Assembly (NCBI RefSeq): GCF_016031615.1 | Contig: NZ_JACYXC010000001.1 | Span: forward strand, 6,138,001-6,202,000 | DNA: 64,000 nucleotides | Source: Streptomyces pactum | GTDB taxonomy: Bacteria; Actinomycetota; Actinomycetes; Streptomycetales; Streptomycetaceae | Direction: 5' to 3' | Part shown: piece by piece, positions 24,860 through 33,798 of the stretch | How the letters are laid out: each line of letters begins with the position of its first letter | Position numbering within the stretch: position 1 is the stretch's first letter | The notes under the pieces: generated by a model | What the model was told of the DNA's origin: nothing | The model's database searches: none | What the model saw: the letters and a program-made list of their open reading frames with translations, nothing else | Translations under genes and position numbers: made by a program

Positions 24860-27466
24860 GTGGGCATCACCTTGCTCAGGGACGACGAGTGGCCGGACAC
24901 ACCGGCCGGCACCGGGACACTCCCCGGGGTCGTCCCCGAGGCCCCCTCCCGGCACCCCCGTTCGGCCCCCGGCCGGCCGGCCGCCGCCCCGGCGGACCCG
25001 GCCCCGCCGCCCGGCCCCGCCCCGGTGCCGGGGCCGGGCGCCCGCCCGCCCCCGGCGCCCACGGTCCCGGCGGCCCCTGCGGACCCCCCGCGGGCCGCCG
25101 CCGAGGGCCAGGCACCGGTCCCGCTCTCCCCGGCCAGGGTCCGGATGGTCTTCCTCGGCCTGATGCTCACGCTGCTGCTGGCGGCGCTCGACCAGACCAT
25201 CGTGGCCACCGCGCTCCCCGAGGTCGTCGGCGACCTGCACGGCCTGGACAAGATGTCCTGGGCCGTCACCTCCTACCTGCTGTCCTCCACCGTCGTCCTG
25301 CCCATCTACGGCAAGGCCGGGGACCTCCTGGGCCGCAAGAGCGTCTTCGTCTTCGCGATCGCGGTCTTCGTCGTCGGCTCCGCCTACGCGGGCTGGGCCG
25401 ACACCATGAACCAGATGATCATCGGCCGGACCATCCAGGGCGTGGGTGGCGGCGGGCTGATGATCGGGGTGCAGGCGATCATGGCGGACATCGTGCCGCC
25501 CCGCCGCCGCGGCCACTACATGGGCATCATCACCGGCACCTTCGGGCTCGCCTCGGTCGCCGGCCCGCTGCTCGGCGGCTTCTTCACCGACCACGCCTCC
25601 TGGCGCTGGTGCTTCTACATCAACATCCCCTTCGGCCTGGTCACCCTCGCGGTGGTGCTCACCGTCCTGGACCTGCCCCGGCCCGCCGTCCGGCCCCGCT
25701 TCGACGTGGTCGGCGCCGCGCTGGTCACCGTCGCCACCACCTGCCTGGTGCTGCTCACCAGCTGGGGCGGCACCGAGTACGAGTGGGGCTCCGGGGTCAT
25801 CCTGGGCCTGGCGGCCGGAGCCGCGGCCTCGGGGGCGCTGTTCGTGCTGGTCGAGCACCACGTCCCCGAACCCCTCCTGCCGCTGCGCCTGTTCCGGGAC
25901 TCCACCTTCAACATCACCGCGGTGGTCGGCGCGCTGTCCGGGCTCGCGCTGTTCGGCGCCGCCAACTACCTGCCGACCTTCCTCCAGATGGTCGACGGCG
26001 CCAGCGCCACCGAGTCCGGCCTGCTGATGCTCCCCATGATGGGCGGCCTGGTGCTCGCCTCCGCCGTCGCCGGGACCATGGTCAGCCGCACCGGCCGCTA
26101 CCGCGTCCACCCGATCGTCGGCGGCGCCCTGTCGGCCGTTGGCATGTGGCTGCTGTCGCTGCTGGACGAGGACACCCCCCGGCTGGAGTACAGCCTGTGG
26201 ATGGCGGTGCTCGGCGTGGGCGTCGGACTGGTGATGCCGGTGCTGGTGCTCGCCGTGCAGAACGCCGCGGACCCCGCCGACCTCGGCGCGGCGACCAGCG
26301 CCAACAACTACTTCCGGCAGATCGGCGGCAGCATCGGCGCCGCCGTCTTCGGCACCCTGCTCGCCGACCGCGTCGCCGACCGGATGGCCCAGGAGCCGCC
26401 CGCCGCCGAAGGGCCGTCCGACGTCCCGCTCCCCGACCCCGAGTCCATCACCCCCGAGATGGTGCACGCGCTGCCCGCCGCCGTGCGGGACACCTACATC
26501 GGCGCGTACGCCGACGCCATGCCGCGGATCTTCCTCTACCTCGTGCCGGTGCTCGTCCTGGGCTTCCTGCTCGCCTTCCTCCTCAAGGAGAAACCCTTGG
26601 TCTCCACCGACCACGCCACCGACCCCACCGCCGACCAGAGCGTCCCCCAACGCCCGCCTCAACGGCAGCGTGCCGCCCCCGCCCCGGCCGGCGCCCCGCC
26701 GTGCGCCGGGATCCCGGTGTGCGGCACCGTCGCCCACCCCGATGGCACCACCGTGCCGCGCGCCGCGCTCACCCTCATCGACGTGGCCGGCCGGCAGATC
26801 GGCCGCGGCGCGACCGGCAGCGACGGCCGGTACGCGCTGAGCACCCCCGGCGCCGGCTCCTACGTGCTGATCGCCTCGGCCGGCGGCCACCAGCCGCAGG
26901 CGGTCACGGTGTCCGTCGGTGAACGCCCGGTGGAGCTGGACGTGGTCCTCGGCGGCGCCGGACGGCTCGCGGGGACGGTCCGCACCGCCGACGGCACGCC
27001 GGTGCGCGACGCCATGGTCACCCTCACCGACGTCCGCGGCGAGGTCGTCGCCTCCACCCGCAGCGGCCGGGAGGGCGGCTACGTCATCACCGAGCTGGTC
27101 GCCGGCGAGTACACCCTCGCCTCCAGCGCCCCCGCCTTCCGCCCCACCGCCCTCCCGGTGACCGTGCAGGCCGCCCGGGAGACCCGCCAGGACATCGAAC
27201 TGGCCGGCGGCGCGGTGCTGCGCGGGGTGGTGCGGGCCGGCGGCGGACGGCTGGTGGAGGACGCCCGGGTCACCCTGCTGGACGCCGCCGGCAACGTGGT
27301 GGACACCGTGACCACCGGCCCGGACGGGTCGTTCCGCTTCATCGACCTGTCGGCGGGCGAGTACACCGTGATCGCCGCCGGTTACCCGCCGGTCGCCACG
27401 GTGCTCCAGGTCGCCGGCGGCGGCCGGACCGAACGCGACCTCCAGCTCGGGCACGAGGACGGCTGA
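24860..27466 (+). CDS. DHA2-type MFS exporter fused to three carboxypeptidase-regulatory-like repeats
   Basis: 868 aa. Residues 1-85 are a Pro/Ala-rich tail. Residues 90-600 are a 14-helix drug:H+ antiporter: LDQTIVATALPEVVGDL (motif D1), GRKSVFVF (motif A), IGRTIQGVGGGG, and LGSxxGP-type motif C (SVAGPLLGGFF). Residues about 630-868 hold three 75-residue beta-sandwich repeats (CGTVAHPDGTTVPRA, AGTVRTADGTPVRDA, RGVVRAGGGRLVEDA, each ending in SYVLIA, EYTLAS or EYTVIA), of the CarboxypepD_reg type. GTG 24860 is chosen because AAGGGGAGAGG precedes it. Export of a toxic or signalling compound is likely; the role of the tail is unknown. Confidence 0.9.
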   Translation: MGITLLRDDEWPDTPAGTGTLPGVVPEAPSRHPRSAPGRPAAAPADPAPPPGPAPVPGPGARPPPAPTVPAAPADPPRAAAEGQAPVPLSPARVRMVFLGLMLTLLLAALDQTIVATALPEVVGDLHGLDKMSWAVTSYLLSSTVVLPIYGKAGDLLGRKSVFVFAIAVFVVGSAYAGWADTMNQMIIGRTIQGVGGGGLMIGVQAIMADIVPPRRRGHYMGIITGTFGLASVAGPLLGGFFTDHASWRWCFYINIPFGLVTLAVVLTVLDLPRPAVRPRFDVVGAALVTVATTCLVLLTSWGGTEYEWGSGVILGLAAGAAASGALFVLVEHHVPEPLLPLRLFRDSTFNITAVVGALSGLALFGAANYLPTFLQMVDGASATESGLLMLPMMGGLVLASAVAGTMVSRTGRYRVHPIVGGALSAVGMWLLSLLDEDTPRLEYSLWMAVLGVGVGLVMPVLVLAVQNAADPADLGAATSANNYFRQIGGSIGAAVFGTLLADRVADRMAQEPPAAEGPSDVPLPDPESITPEMVHALPAAVRDTYIGAYADAMPRIFLYLVPVLVLGFLLAFLLKEKPLVSTDHATDPTADQSVPQRPPQRQRAAPAPAGAPPCAGIPVCGTVAHPDGTTVPRAALTLIDVAGRQIGRGATGSDGRYALSTPGAGSYVLIASAGGHQPQAVTVSVGERPVELDVVLGGAGRLAGTVRTADGTPVRDAMVTLTDVRGEVVASTRSGREGGYVITELVAGEYTLASSAPAFRPTALPVTVQAARETRQDIELAGGAVLRGVVRAGGGRLVEDARVTLLDAAGNVVDTVTTGPDGSFRFIDLSAGEYTVIAAGYPPVATVLQVAGGGRTERDLQLGHEDG

Positions 27467-27486
27467 CCGGCACCGGTCCCCCTCAC

Positions 27487-27522
27487 CCGTTCGGGCTCCG
27501 GCGGTGGCCGGGGCCCGAACGG
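27487..27522 (+). terminator. Hairpin after the MFS gene
   Basis: CCGTTCGGGC (27487-27496) pairs with GCCCGAACGG (27513-27522), a 10-bp perfect stem with a 16-base GC-rich loop, 20 bp after the MFS stop. No T-run. Confidence 0.65.
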
Positions 27523-27545
27523 TTGTCCACAGCCCGTTGTCCACA
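27523..27545 (+). promoter_or_regulatory. Two perfect DnaA boxes in direct repeat
   Basis: TTGTCCACA at 27523-27531 and again at 27537-27545, 14 bp apart start to start, both identical to the preferred Streptomyces DnaA box. They directly follow the MFS terminator and lie about 180 bp before the M55 peptidase gene. A possible -10 (TAACGT, 27572-27577) follows downstream. Confidence 0.75.
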
Positions 27546-27724
27546 GCCCTGGTCCGGCCGTTCGACGGCGCGTAACGTGATGAGGCATGAAGATCCGCAC
27601 GCCGTCCGGCCGGGGCCCCGGGACCGCCCCCCGCGTCGCGGCCCCCCGGTGCCCCGGACACCGCCGGTCCCCGCCGCGCGGCGGCCGGCGCGCACCGCCG
27701 CCCCGGTGCCGGGAGCGGTGCCGC

Positions 27725-28558
27725 GTGAAGATCCTCATCAGCGCCGACATGGAAGGCGCCACCGGTGTCACCTGGCCCGCCGACGTGCTGCCGGGCACCC
27801 CGGAGTGGCAGCGCTGCCGACGGCTGTTCACCTCCGACGTCAGCGCGGCGATCACCGGCTTCTTCGACGGCGGCGCCGACGAGGTGCTCGTCAACGAGGC
27901 CCACTGGACCATGCGGAACCTGCTGCTGGAGGAGCTGGACGAGCGGGCGGCCATGCTCACCGGCCGGCACAAGAGCCTCAGCATGGTGGAGGGCGTGCAG
28001 CACGGTGACGTGGACGGCATCGCCTTCGTCGGCTACCACACCGGGGCCGGCACCGAGGGGGTGCTCGCCCACACCTACCTGGCCAACTCCGTCACCGGGG
28101 TCTGGGTGGACGGCGTCCCGGCGAGCGAGGGCCGGCTGAACGCCCTGGTGGTCGCCGAGTTCGGGGTCCCGGTGGTGCTGGTCACCGGGGACGACCGCAC
28201 CTGCCTGGACGCCGAGGGGTACGCCCCCGACGCCCGCAAGGTGGCGGTCAAGGACTACGTGTCGCGGTACGCGGCCGTCTGCCGGACCCCGGCGCGCACC
28301 GCGGCCGACATCCGCGCCGCGGCCGCGGAGGCGGTGGCCCTGGCGCGGCGGCACGACCCGGTGCGCGGCGGGCCGTTCACCGTGGAGCTGGAGTTCGACG
28401 CCGAGCACCTGGCCGGGGCGGCCACCGTCGTCCCCGGGGTGGAGCGCAGCGGCGAGCGGCGGGTGGCCTACACCTCGCCGACCATGTACGAGGGAATCCG
28501 GTGCTTCAAGGCGGTCACCACCGTCGTGTCGGCAGCGGTGGAGGAAGCATATGGCTGA
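27725..28558 (+). CDS. M55-family D-aminopeptidase (DppA type)
   Basis: 277 aa. DppA-like zinc peptidases release N-terminal D-amino acids, for instance from cell-wall-derived peptides. The N-terminal metal site ISADMEGATGVT (Asp, Glu), the His in NEAHWTMRN, and FVGYHTGAG fit this family. GTG 27725 begins KILISADMEG directly; the in-frame ATG 27587 adds only Arg/Pro-rich residues. First of three peptidase genes in one operon; its stop overlaps the next start by eight bases. Confidence 0.9.
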   Translation: MKILISADMEGATGVTWPADVLPGTPEWQRCRRLFTSDVSAAITGFFDGGADEVLVNEAHWTMRNLLLEELDERAAMLTGRHKSLSMVEGVQHGDVDGIAFVGYHTGAGTEGVLAHTYLANSVTGVWVDGVPASEGRLNALVVAEFGVPVVLVTGDDRTCLDAEGYAPDARKVAVKDYVSRYAAVCRTPARTAADIRAAAAEAVALARRHDPVRGGPFTVELEFDAEHLAGAATVVPGVERSGERRVAYTSPTMYEGIRCFKAVTTVVSAAVEEAYG

Positions 28559-29885
28559 CCGTGAGGAAGCGATCGACGCGCGGGCGCTGGAGGAGGTGGT
28601 GCGGTTCACCTCCGAGCTGATCCGCATCGACACCACCAACCGGGGCGGCGGCGACTGCCGCGAGCGGCCGGCCGCCGAGTACGTCGCCGAGAAGCTCGCC
28701 GAGGCGGACATCGCCCCGACCCTGCTGGAGGACGAGCCGGGGCGCACCAACGTGGTGGCGCGGGTGCCCGGACGGGACCCGGGTGCCGGCGCCCTGCTGG
28801 TCCACGGCCACCTGGACGTGGTGCCCGCCGAGCCGTCCGACTGGACCGTGCACCCGTTCTCCGGGGAGATCCGGGACGGCGTGGTCTGGGGCCGGGGCGC
28901 GGTGGACATGAAGAACATGGACGCGATGATCCTCGCCGTGGTGCGTGCCTGGGCGCGGGCCGGGGTGCGCCCCCGCCGGGACCTCGTGCTCGCCTTCACC
29001 GCCGACGAGGAGGACAGCGCCGCCGTCGGCTCCGGCTTCCTCGCCGACCGGCACGCCGGGCTCTTCGAGGGCTGCACCGAGGGCATCAGCGAGTCCGGGG
29101 CGTACACCTTCCACGCCGGACCCGGCCGCCGGATCTACCCGATCGCGGCGGGGGAGCGCGGCACCGCCTGGCTCCGGCTCACCGCCCGCGGCACCGCCGG
29201 TCACGGCTCGAAGGTCAACCACGCCAACGCGGTCAGCCGGCTGGCGGCGGCGGTGGCACGGATCGGCGAGTACCGGTGGCCGGTACGGCTCACGCCCACG
29301 GTCCGGGCCGCCCTGGTGGAGCTGGCCGCGCTCCAGGGCGTGGAGGCCGCGCCGGAGGCCCCCGACTTCGATGTGGACGCGCTGCTGGAGAAGCTCGGCC
29401 CGGCCGCCGCGCTGGTCGAGGCGACCGTACGCAACAGCACCAACCCGACGGTGCTGGAGGCCGGCTACAAGGTCAACGTCATCCCCGGCAGCGCCACCGC
29501 GTACATCGACGGGCGGACGGTGCCCGGCGGCGAGGAGGAGTTCCGGGCCACCCTCGACCGGCTCACCGGGCCCGGTGTGGACTGGGACTTCCACCACCGG
29601 GAGACCGCCCTCCAGGCCCCGGTGGACACCCCGGTGTTCGCGGCGATGCGGGCCGCGGTGGAGCGCTTCGACCCCGACGGCCATGTGGTGCCCTACTGCA
29701 TGTCCGGCGGCACCGACGCCAAGCAGTTCTCCCGGCTGGGCATCGCCGGATACGGCTTCTCCCCGCTGAAGCTCCCCGAGGGCTTCGACTACCAGGCGCT
29801 CTTCCACGGTGTGGACGAGCGGGTCCCCGTCGAGGCGCTGCACTTCGGCGTCCGGGTACTCGACCACTTCTTGCAGGAGGCATGA
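28551..29885 (+). CDS. M20-family metallopeptidase/acylase
   Basis: 444 aa, two-zinc hydrolase. Ligands: His and Asp in LVHGHLDVVPAEP and WGRGAVDMKNMD, the catalytic and bridging pair in FTADEEDSA, and a late His in ALHFGVRVLDHFL. Residues 205-320 are the dimerisation lid. M20 enzymes of this group hydrolyse dipeptides, N-acyl amino acids or similar amides. Its ATG lies in the last codons of the M55 gene, so the two are translationally coupled. Confidence 0.9.
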   Translation: MADREEAIDARALEEVVRFTSELIRIDTTNRGGGDCRERPAAEYVAEKLAEADIAPTLLEDEPGRTNVVARVPGRDPGAGALLVHGHLDVVPAEPSDWTVHPFSGEIRDGVVWGRGAVDMKNMDAMILAVVRAWARAGVRPRRDLVLAFTADEEDSAAVGSGFLADRHAGLFEGCTEGISESGAYTFHAGPGRRIYPIAAGERGTAWLRLTARGTAGHGSKVNHANAVSRLAAAVARIGEYRWPVRLTPTVRAALVELAALQGVEAAPEAPDFDVDALLEKLGPAAALVEATVRNSTNPTVLEAGYKVNVIPGSATAYIDGRTVPGGEEEFRATLDRLTGPGVDWDFHHRETALQAPVDTPVFAAMRAAVERFDPDGHVVPYCMSGGTDAKQFSRLGIAGYGFSPLKLPEGFDYQALFHGVDERVPVEALHFGVRVLDHFLQEA

Positions 29886-29888
29886 CCC

Positions 29889-31952
29889 ATGGCGTCCACG
29901 GCCCCGTACGGGACCTGGAGTTCACCGATCGACGCCACGCTCGCCGCGTCCCACGACGGCAGGCCGGAGTTCGTGGGCGTGGTGGGCGAGGAGGTGTGGT
30001 GGACCGCGCCGCGCCCGGCCGAGGGCGGCCGGCGCACCCTGGTGCGGCGGCGCGCCGACGGCACCGAGGAGTCCGCGCTGCCCGCGCCGTGGAACGTGCG
30101 CAGCCGGGTGATGGAGTACGGCGGGGCGCCGTGGGCGGGCGCCGCGCGGCCCGGCACCGGCCCGCTGGTGGTGTTCGTGCACTTCGACGACCAGCGGATG
30201 TACGCCTTCGAGCCGGACGGCGGCGGCACGCCGCGGCCGCTGACCCCGCTCTCCCCGGTCGGCGGCGGCCTGCGCTGGGTGGACCTGCGGCTGCACCCCG
30301 AGCGCGGCGAGGTGTGGTGCGTCCTGGAGGAGTTCACCGGTGACGGCCCCACCGATCTGCGCCGGGTGATCGTCGCGGTGCCGCTGGACGGCTCGGCCGC
30401 CGAGGACCGCGCCGCGGTGCGTGAGCTCTCCGACGGGGCACACCGGTTCGTCACCGGGCCGGAGCTCTCCCCGGACGGACGGCGGGCCGCCTGGATCGCC
30501 TGGGACCACCCGCGGATGCCCTGGGACGGCACGGTGGTGATGGTCGCCGAGGTGACCCCCGGCGCCCCCTTCGGCGCGGCCCGGCCGCTGCTCGGCGACC
30601 TGTCGGCGGTGGGCGCCGCCCCGGGCGGCACGGCGGCCGGGGGCGGGGCACCCGGCGGCGGCGAGGCGGTGGCCCAGGTCGCCTGGGCCCCCGACGGCAC
30701 GCTGCTGTACGTCTCCGACGCCACCGGCTGGTGGAACCTGTGGCGCGCCGACCCCACGGCGACGCCCCGGGCCGGGGACGGCGCCGTGCCCGGCACCCCG
30801 CTGTGCCCGCGCGAGGAGGAGTTCGGCGGGCCGCTGTGGCGCACCGGGCAGCGCTGGTGCCACCCGCTGGAGAGCGGGCTGGTCGCCGTCCTCCACGGCC
30901 TGGGCGGCAACAACCTGGGCATACTCGACCCGGAGACCGGCGACCTGGTGGACGTGGCCGGTCCGTGGACCGAGTGGGAACCCACGCTCGCGGTGCACGG
31001 CACCCGGGTGATCGGGGTCGCCGCGAGCCCGCGCACCGGCTACGAGGTCGTGGAGCTGGACACCTGTACCGGCCGGGCCCGGGTCATCGGCGCCGAGCAC
31101 CGTGACGTCGTGGACCCGGCCTACTGCCCCGAGCCCCGGGCGCGGGTGTTCAAGGGCGTGGACGGCAGGGAGGTGCACGCCCACATCCACCTGCCGCACA
31201 GCCCGGACCACACCGGGCCGCAGGGCGAGGCCCCGCCGTTCGTGGTGTGGGCGCACGGCGGCCCGACCGGCCGGTCTCCGCTCGTCCTCGACCTGGAGAT
31301 CGCCTACTTCACCTCCCGCGGCATCGGGGTCGCGGAGGTCAACTACGGCGGCTCCACCGGGTACGGCCGCGCCTACCGCGACCGGCTCCGGGGGAACTGG
31401 GGCGTGGTGGACGTGGAGGACTGCGCGTCGGTGGCGACCGCGCTGGCCGAGGAGGGCACCGCGGACCGCGCCCGGCTGGCCATCCGCGGGGGCAGCGCCG
31501 GCGGCTGGACCGCCGCCGCCTCGCTGGCCTCGACCACGGTGTACGCCTGCGGCACCATCATCTACCCGGTGCTGGACCTCGCCGACTGGGCGGACGGCGG
31601 CACCCACGACTTCGAGTCCCGGTACCTGGACAGCCTGATCGGACCGCTCGCCGAGGTGCCCGAGCGGTACCGCGACCGCGCCCCGGTGAGCCGCGCGGAC
31701 CGTATCCGCGCACCGTTCCTGCTGCTCCAGGGGCTGGAGGACCCGGTCTGCCCGCCCGTGCAGTGCGAGCGGCTGCTGTCCGCGATCGCCGGACGCGGCG
31801 TCCGGCACGCGTACCTCACCTTCGCCGGCGAGGGCCACGGCTTCCGGCGGGTGGAGACGATGGTGAGCGCCCTGGAGGCCGAACTGTCGCTGTACGACCA
31901 GGTCTTCGGCCTGGGGCGGACCGATGTGCCGGTGCTCCCGCTGACCACCTAG
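29889..31952 (+). CDS. S9-family serine peptidase (prolyl oligopeptidase/acylaminoacyl peptidase type)
   Basis: 687 aa. Residues 20-430 are a beta-propeller-like region (repeated FSPDGRRAAWIAWDH-type blades); residues 440-687 are the alpha/beta-hydrolase with AHGGPTGRSP (oxyanion), nucleophile Ser in RGGSAGGWTA, Asp in LLQGLEDPVCPP and His in GEGHGFRR. It starts three bases after the M20 stop. Together with M55 and M20 the operon can degrade peptides containing D-residues down to amino acids, in the cytosol since no signal peptide is seen. Confidence 0.92.
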   Translation: MASTAPYGTWSSPIDATLAASHDGRPEFVGVVGEEVWWTAPRPAEGGRRTLVRRRADGTEESALPAPWNVRSRVMEYGGAPWAGAARPGTGPLVVFVHFDDQRMYAFEPDGGGTPRPLTPLSPVGGGLRWVDLRLHPERGEVWCVLEEFTGDGPTDLRRVIVAVPLDGSAAEDRAAVRELSDGAHRFVTGPELSPDGRRAAWIAWDHPRMPWDGTVVMVAEVTPGAPFGAARPLLGDLSAVGAAPGGTAAGGGAPGGGEAVAQVAWAPDGTLLYVSDATGWWNLWRADPTATPRAGDGAVPGTPLCPREEEFGGPLWRTGQRWCHPLESGLVAVLHGLGGNNLGILDPETGDLVDVAGPWTEWEPTLAVHGTRVIGVAASPRTGYEVVELDTCTGRARVIGAEHRDVVDPAYCPEPRARVFKGVDGREVHAHIHLPHSPDHTGPQGEAPPFVVWAHGGPTGRSPLVLDLEIAYFTSRGIGVAEVNYGGSTGYGRAYRDRLRGNWGVVDVEDCASVATALAEEGTADRARLAIRGGSAGGWTAAASLASTTVYACGTIIYPVLDLADWADGGTHDFESRYLDSLIGPLAEVPERYRDRAPVSRADRIRAPFLLLQGLEDPVCPPVQCERLLSAIAGRGVRHAYLTFAGEGHGFRRVETMVSALEAELSLYDQVFGLGRTDVPVLPLTT

Positions 31953-32439
31953 GGGCGCCGGTCGGCACCCCGCCGGGTGTCCCGGTCCGGAGTGCCGGTC
32001 CCGCTGTCCCGCGGCTCCGGGCTCCGGCGGCCCTGCGGCCCCCGGCTCCGGCGGCCCGCGCGCCCGGGGCCGGCCGGGTGCCGGCCCGCACGCCCGGGCC
32101 GCGCCGGGTTGCCGGCCCACCCCTCCGGCAGTCGTGACGGTGGAGGCGTGGCGGAGAGGCCGCCGCCCGGCAGTCGTGACGAGGAACGCGCACCGGGGAC
32201 GGGACGGCGGTGTGGCCCGGGCCGGGGCACACCGGCCCGGGCCGACCGACCGGCGGGCGCACCGCGTACCGCGTGCCCGGGGCGCACCGGCGGCCCGACC
32301 GGCGGGCGTACCGCGTGGACCTGCTCAAGCGAGCCTGGGCGAGGGGAACTTGAGCACCTCTCGCCCCGCCCGGTGCCCGGCGACGGTAGCGTGATCACCA
32401 GGGCACAGCCGTTCCGACGCACTGGGGGAGACCGATTCC
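31953..32439. other. Intergenic region with two pairs of direct repeats
   Basis: 487 bp between the S9 peptidase and the phosphopantetheinyl transferase. CCGGCAGTCGTGACG occurs at 32125-32139 and 32167-32181, exactly 42 bp apart. A 20-bp unit beginning GACCGGCGGGCG is repeated with one mismatch at 32248-32267 and 32297-32316. A -10-like TAGCGT is at 32387-32392. No gene is seen. Confidence 0.5.
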
Positions 32440-33156
32440 ATGACCGATGTCAGCGTGCTGGGGCACGATCCGCTGCCCGCGGCCGTCACCGCCGGCCGGC
32501 CGGGCCGGCCGCAGTCCTGGGTGCTCAGCGTCCCCGACTGCGGCGACGCCCTGGGCCTGGACCCGGAGAAGGTGCTCGACGCGGCCGAGCGGGAGCGGGC
32601 CGCCGGCTTCTACCGGGCCGAGGACCAGCAGCGGTACCGGGCCGCCCACGCCGGGCTGCGGGTGCTGCTGGGGGCGTACCTGGACCTGGACCCGGCCGCG
32701 GTGCGCTTCATCCGGGAGCCCTGCCCCGGCTGCGGCGAACCGCACGGCCGGCCCGCGGTGCCCGGCACCCCGCTCCACTTCAACATGTCCCACGCCGGTG
32801 ACCTGGTGCTCTTCGCGTTCGGGGATGCGCCCATCGGTGCCGATGTGGAGAAGTTCCAGTCGCCGGAGACGGTCGCCCAGGTGACCGCCAGCCTCCACGC
32901 CCGGGAGCGCGCCGAGCTGGCGGGGCTGCCCGCGGCCGACCGGCCCGTGGCGTTCGCCCGCTGCTGGACCCGTAAGGAGGCGTATCTCAAGGGGCTGGGC
33001 ACCGGGCTGTCCCGCGACCCCGCGCTGGACTACGTGGGCACCGGCCCGGACCCGGTCCCGGTGGGCGACTGGTCGCTGGTCGACCTGTCGCTGGACCACG
33101 TGAGCCCCGGCTACGCCGCCGCCTACGCGATCCTCGGCGTCACCCGGACGGCGTAG
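32440..33156 (+). CDS. 4'-phosphopantetheinyl transferase, Sfp type
   Basis: 238 aa, the length of Sfp/EntD-like enzymes, which load the phosphopantetheine arm of CoA onto carrier proteins of PKS, NRPS or fatty acid synthases. Mg/CoA motifs PIGADVEKF and ARCWTRKEAYLKGLGTGL are intact, plus FNMSHAGDLVLFAFG. GGGGGAG is nine bases before ATG 32440. It could activate the spore-pigment ACP 20 kb away; the genome context does not prove that. It stands alone. Confidence 0.94.
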   Translation: MTDVSVLGHDPLPAAVTAGRPGRPQSWVLSVPDCGDALGLDPEKVLDAAERERAAGFYRAEDQQRYRAAHAGLRVLLGAYLDLDPAAVRFIREPCPGCGEPHGRPAVPGTPLHFNMSHAGDLVLFAFGDAPIGADVEKFQSPETVAQVTASLHARERAELAGLPAADRPVAFARCWTRKEAYLKGLGTGLSRDPALDYVGTGPDPVPVGDWSLVDLSLDHVSPGYAAAYAILGVTRTA

Positions 33157-33275
33157 CCGGAGGCGGCCCGGGATGCACGCCGCACCGGGCCGAACATGCT
33201 GGACCCACAGAGACAGCGCGCGGCCGGGCGTCGTCCGGCCCGGCCGCCGCTCCGGCTCTCACGGAAGGTCCAGCC

Positions 33276-33530
33276 ATGAGCCGCAGCAGACAGCGGGCCG
33301 GCGACGGCCGGCACGCGCCGGAGACCGCGCGGGGGTTTGCCACGCCCGCCCGGATCGCCACGCTCGTCATCGGGGTCCTCGCGCTCGTCTTCATCTTCCA
33401 GAACACCCGGAAGGTCAAGATCCGGCTGCTCGTGCCCGAGGTGACCATGCCGCTGTGGCTGGCCCTGCTGGGCGTGTGGCTGATCGGCATCCTCTGCGGC
33501 GCGTTCCTCTTCGGGCGCCGCCACCGCTGA
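33276..33530 (+). CDS. LapA/DUF1049-family small membrane protein
   Basis: 84 aa. After a 25-residue charged N-terminus come two hydrophobic helices (IATLVIGVLALVFIFQNT and LWLALLGVWLIGILCGAFLF) joined by a short strand RKVKIRLLVPEV, then an RRHR tail. FIFQNTRKV is typical of LapA-domain proteins, of unknown role in actinomycetes. GAAGGTCC lies before ATG 33276. Confidence 0.85.
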   Translation: MSRSRQRAGDGRHAPETARGFATPARIATLVIGVLALVFIFQNTRKVKIRLLVPEVTMPLWLALLGVWLIGILCGAFLFGRRHR

Positions 33531-33638
33531 CGTCCACCGGTCCGGGGCCCGGAGCGGGGCCGGGGCGCGGCGTGCGCGAGGCCGTCGCCGGACCACGCCG
33601 GCCCGAGCGGAGCGGTGCCGTCCGTGGAGCGGTGCCGC

Positions 33639-33687
33639 GGCCGGGGCTGTCCGCGGCCGGGGCTGTCCGGTGCCGGGGCTGTCCGGA
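33639..33687. repeat. Three tandem 16-bp repeats, GCCGGGGCTGTCCG
   Basis: Units at 33639-33654, 33655-33670 and 33672-33687 in the gap between the LapA-like and GNAT genes. No gene overlaps; further weaker copies flank them (GGTGCCG words). Confidence 0.7.
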
Positions 33688-33798
33688 GCAGGGCCGGCCG
33701 GGGCCGCGGCCGTGCGGGGCCGACAGTGTCCGGAGCCGGCCGGCCGGTCCGGGGGCGGCCGGGGCCAGGGGCACCGGTGCGGTCCCTACGATGGCGCG

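Noticed and set aside
24773..29107. 1444-aa minus-strand open frame spanning the MFS and M20 genes
   Set aside because: It is antisense to well-supported genes, rich in Gly/Ala/Arg/Pro with no domain, and arises only from high third-codon GC content.
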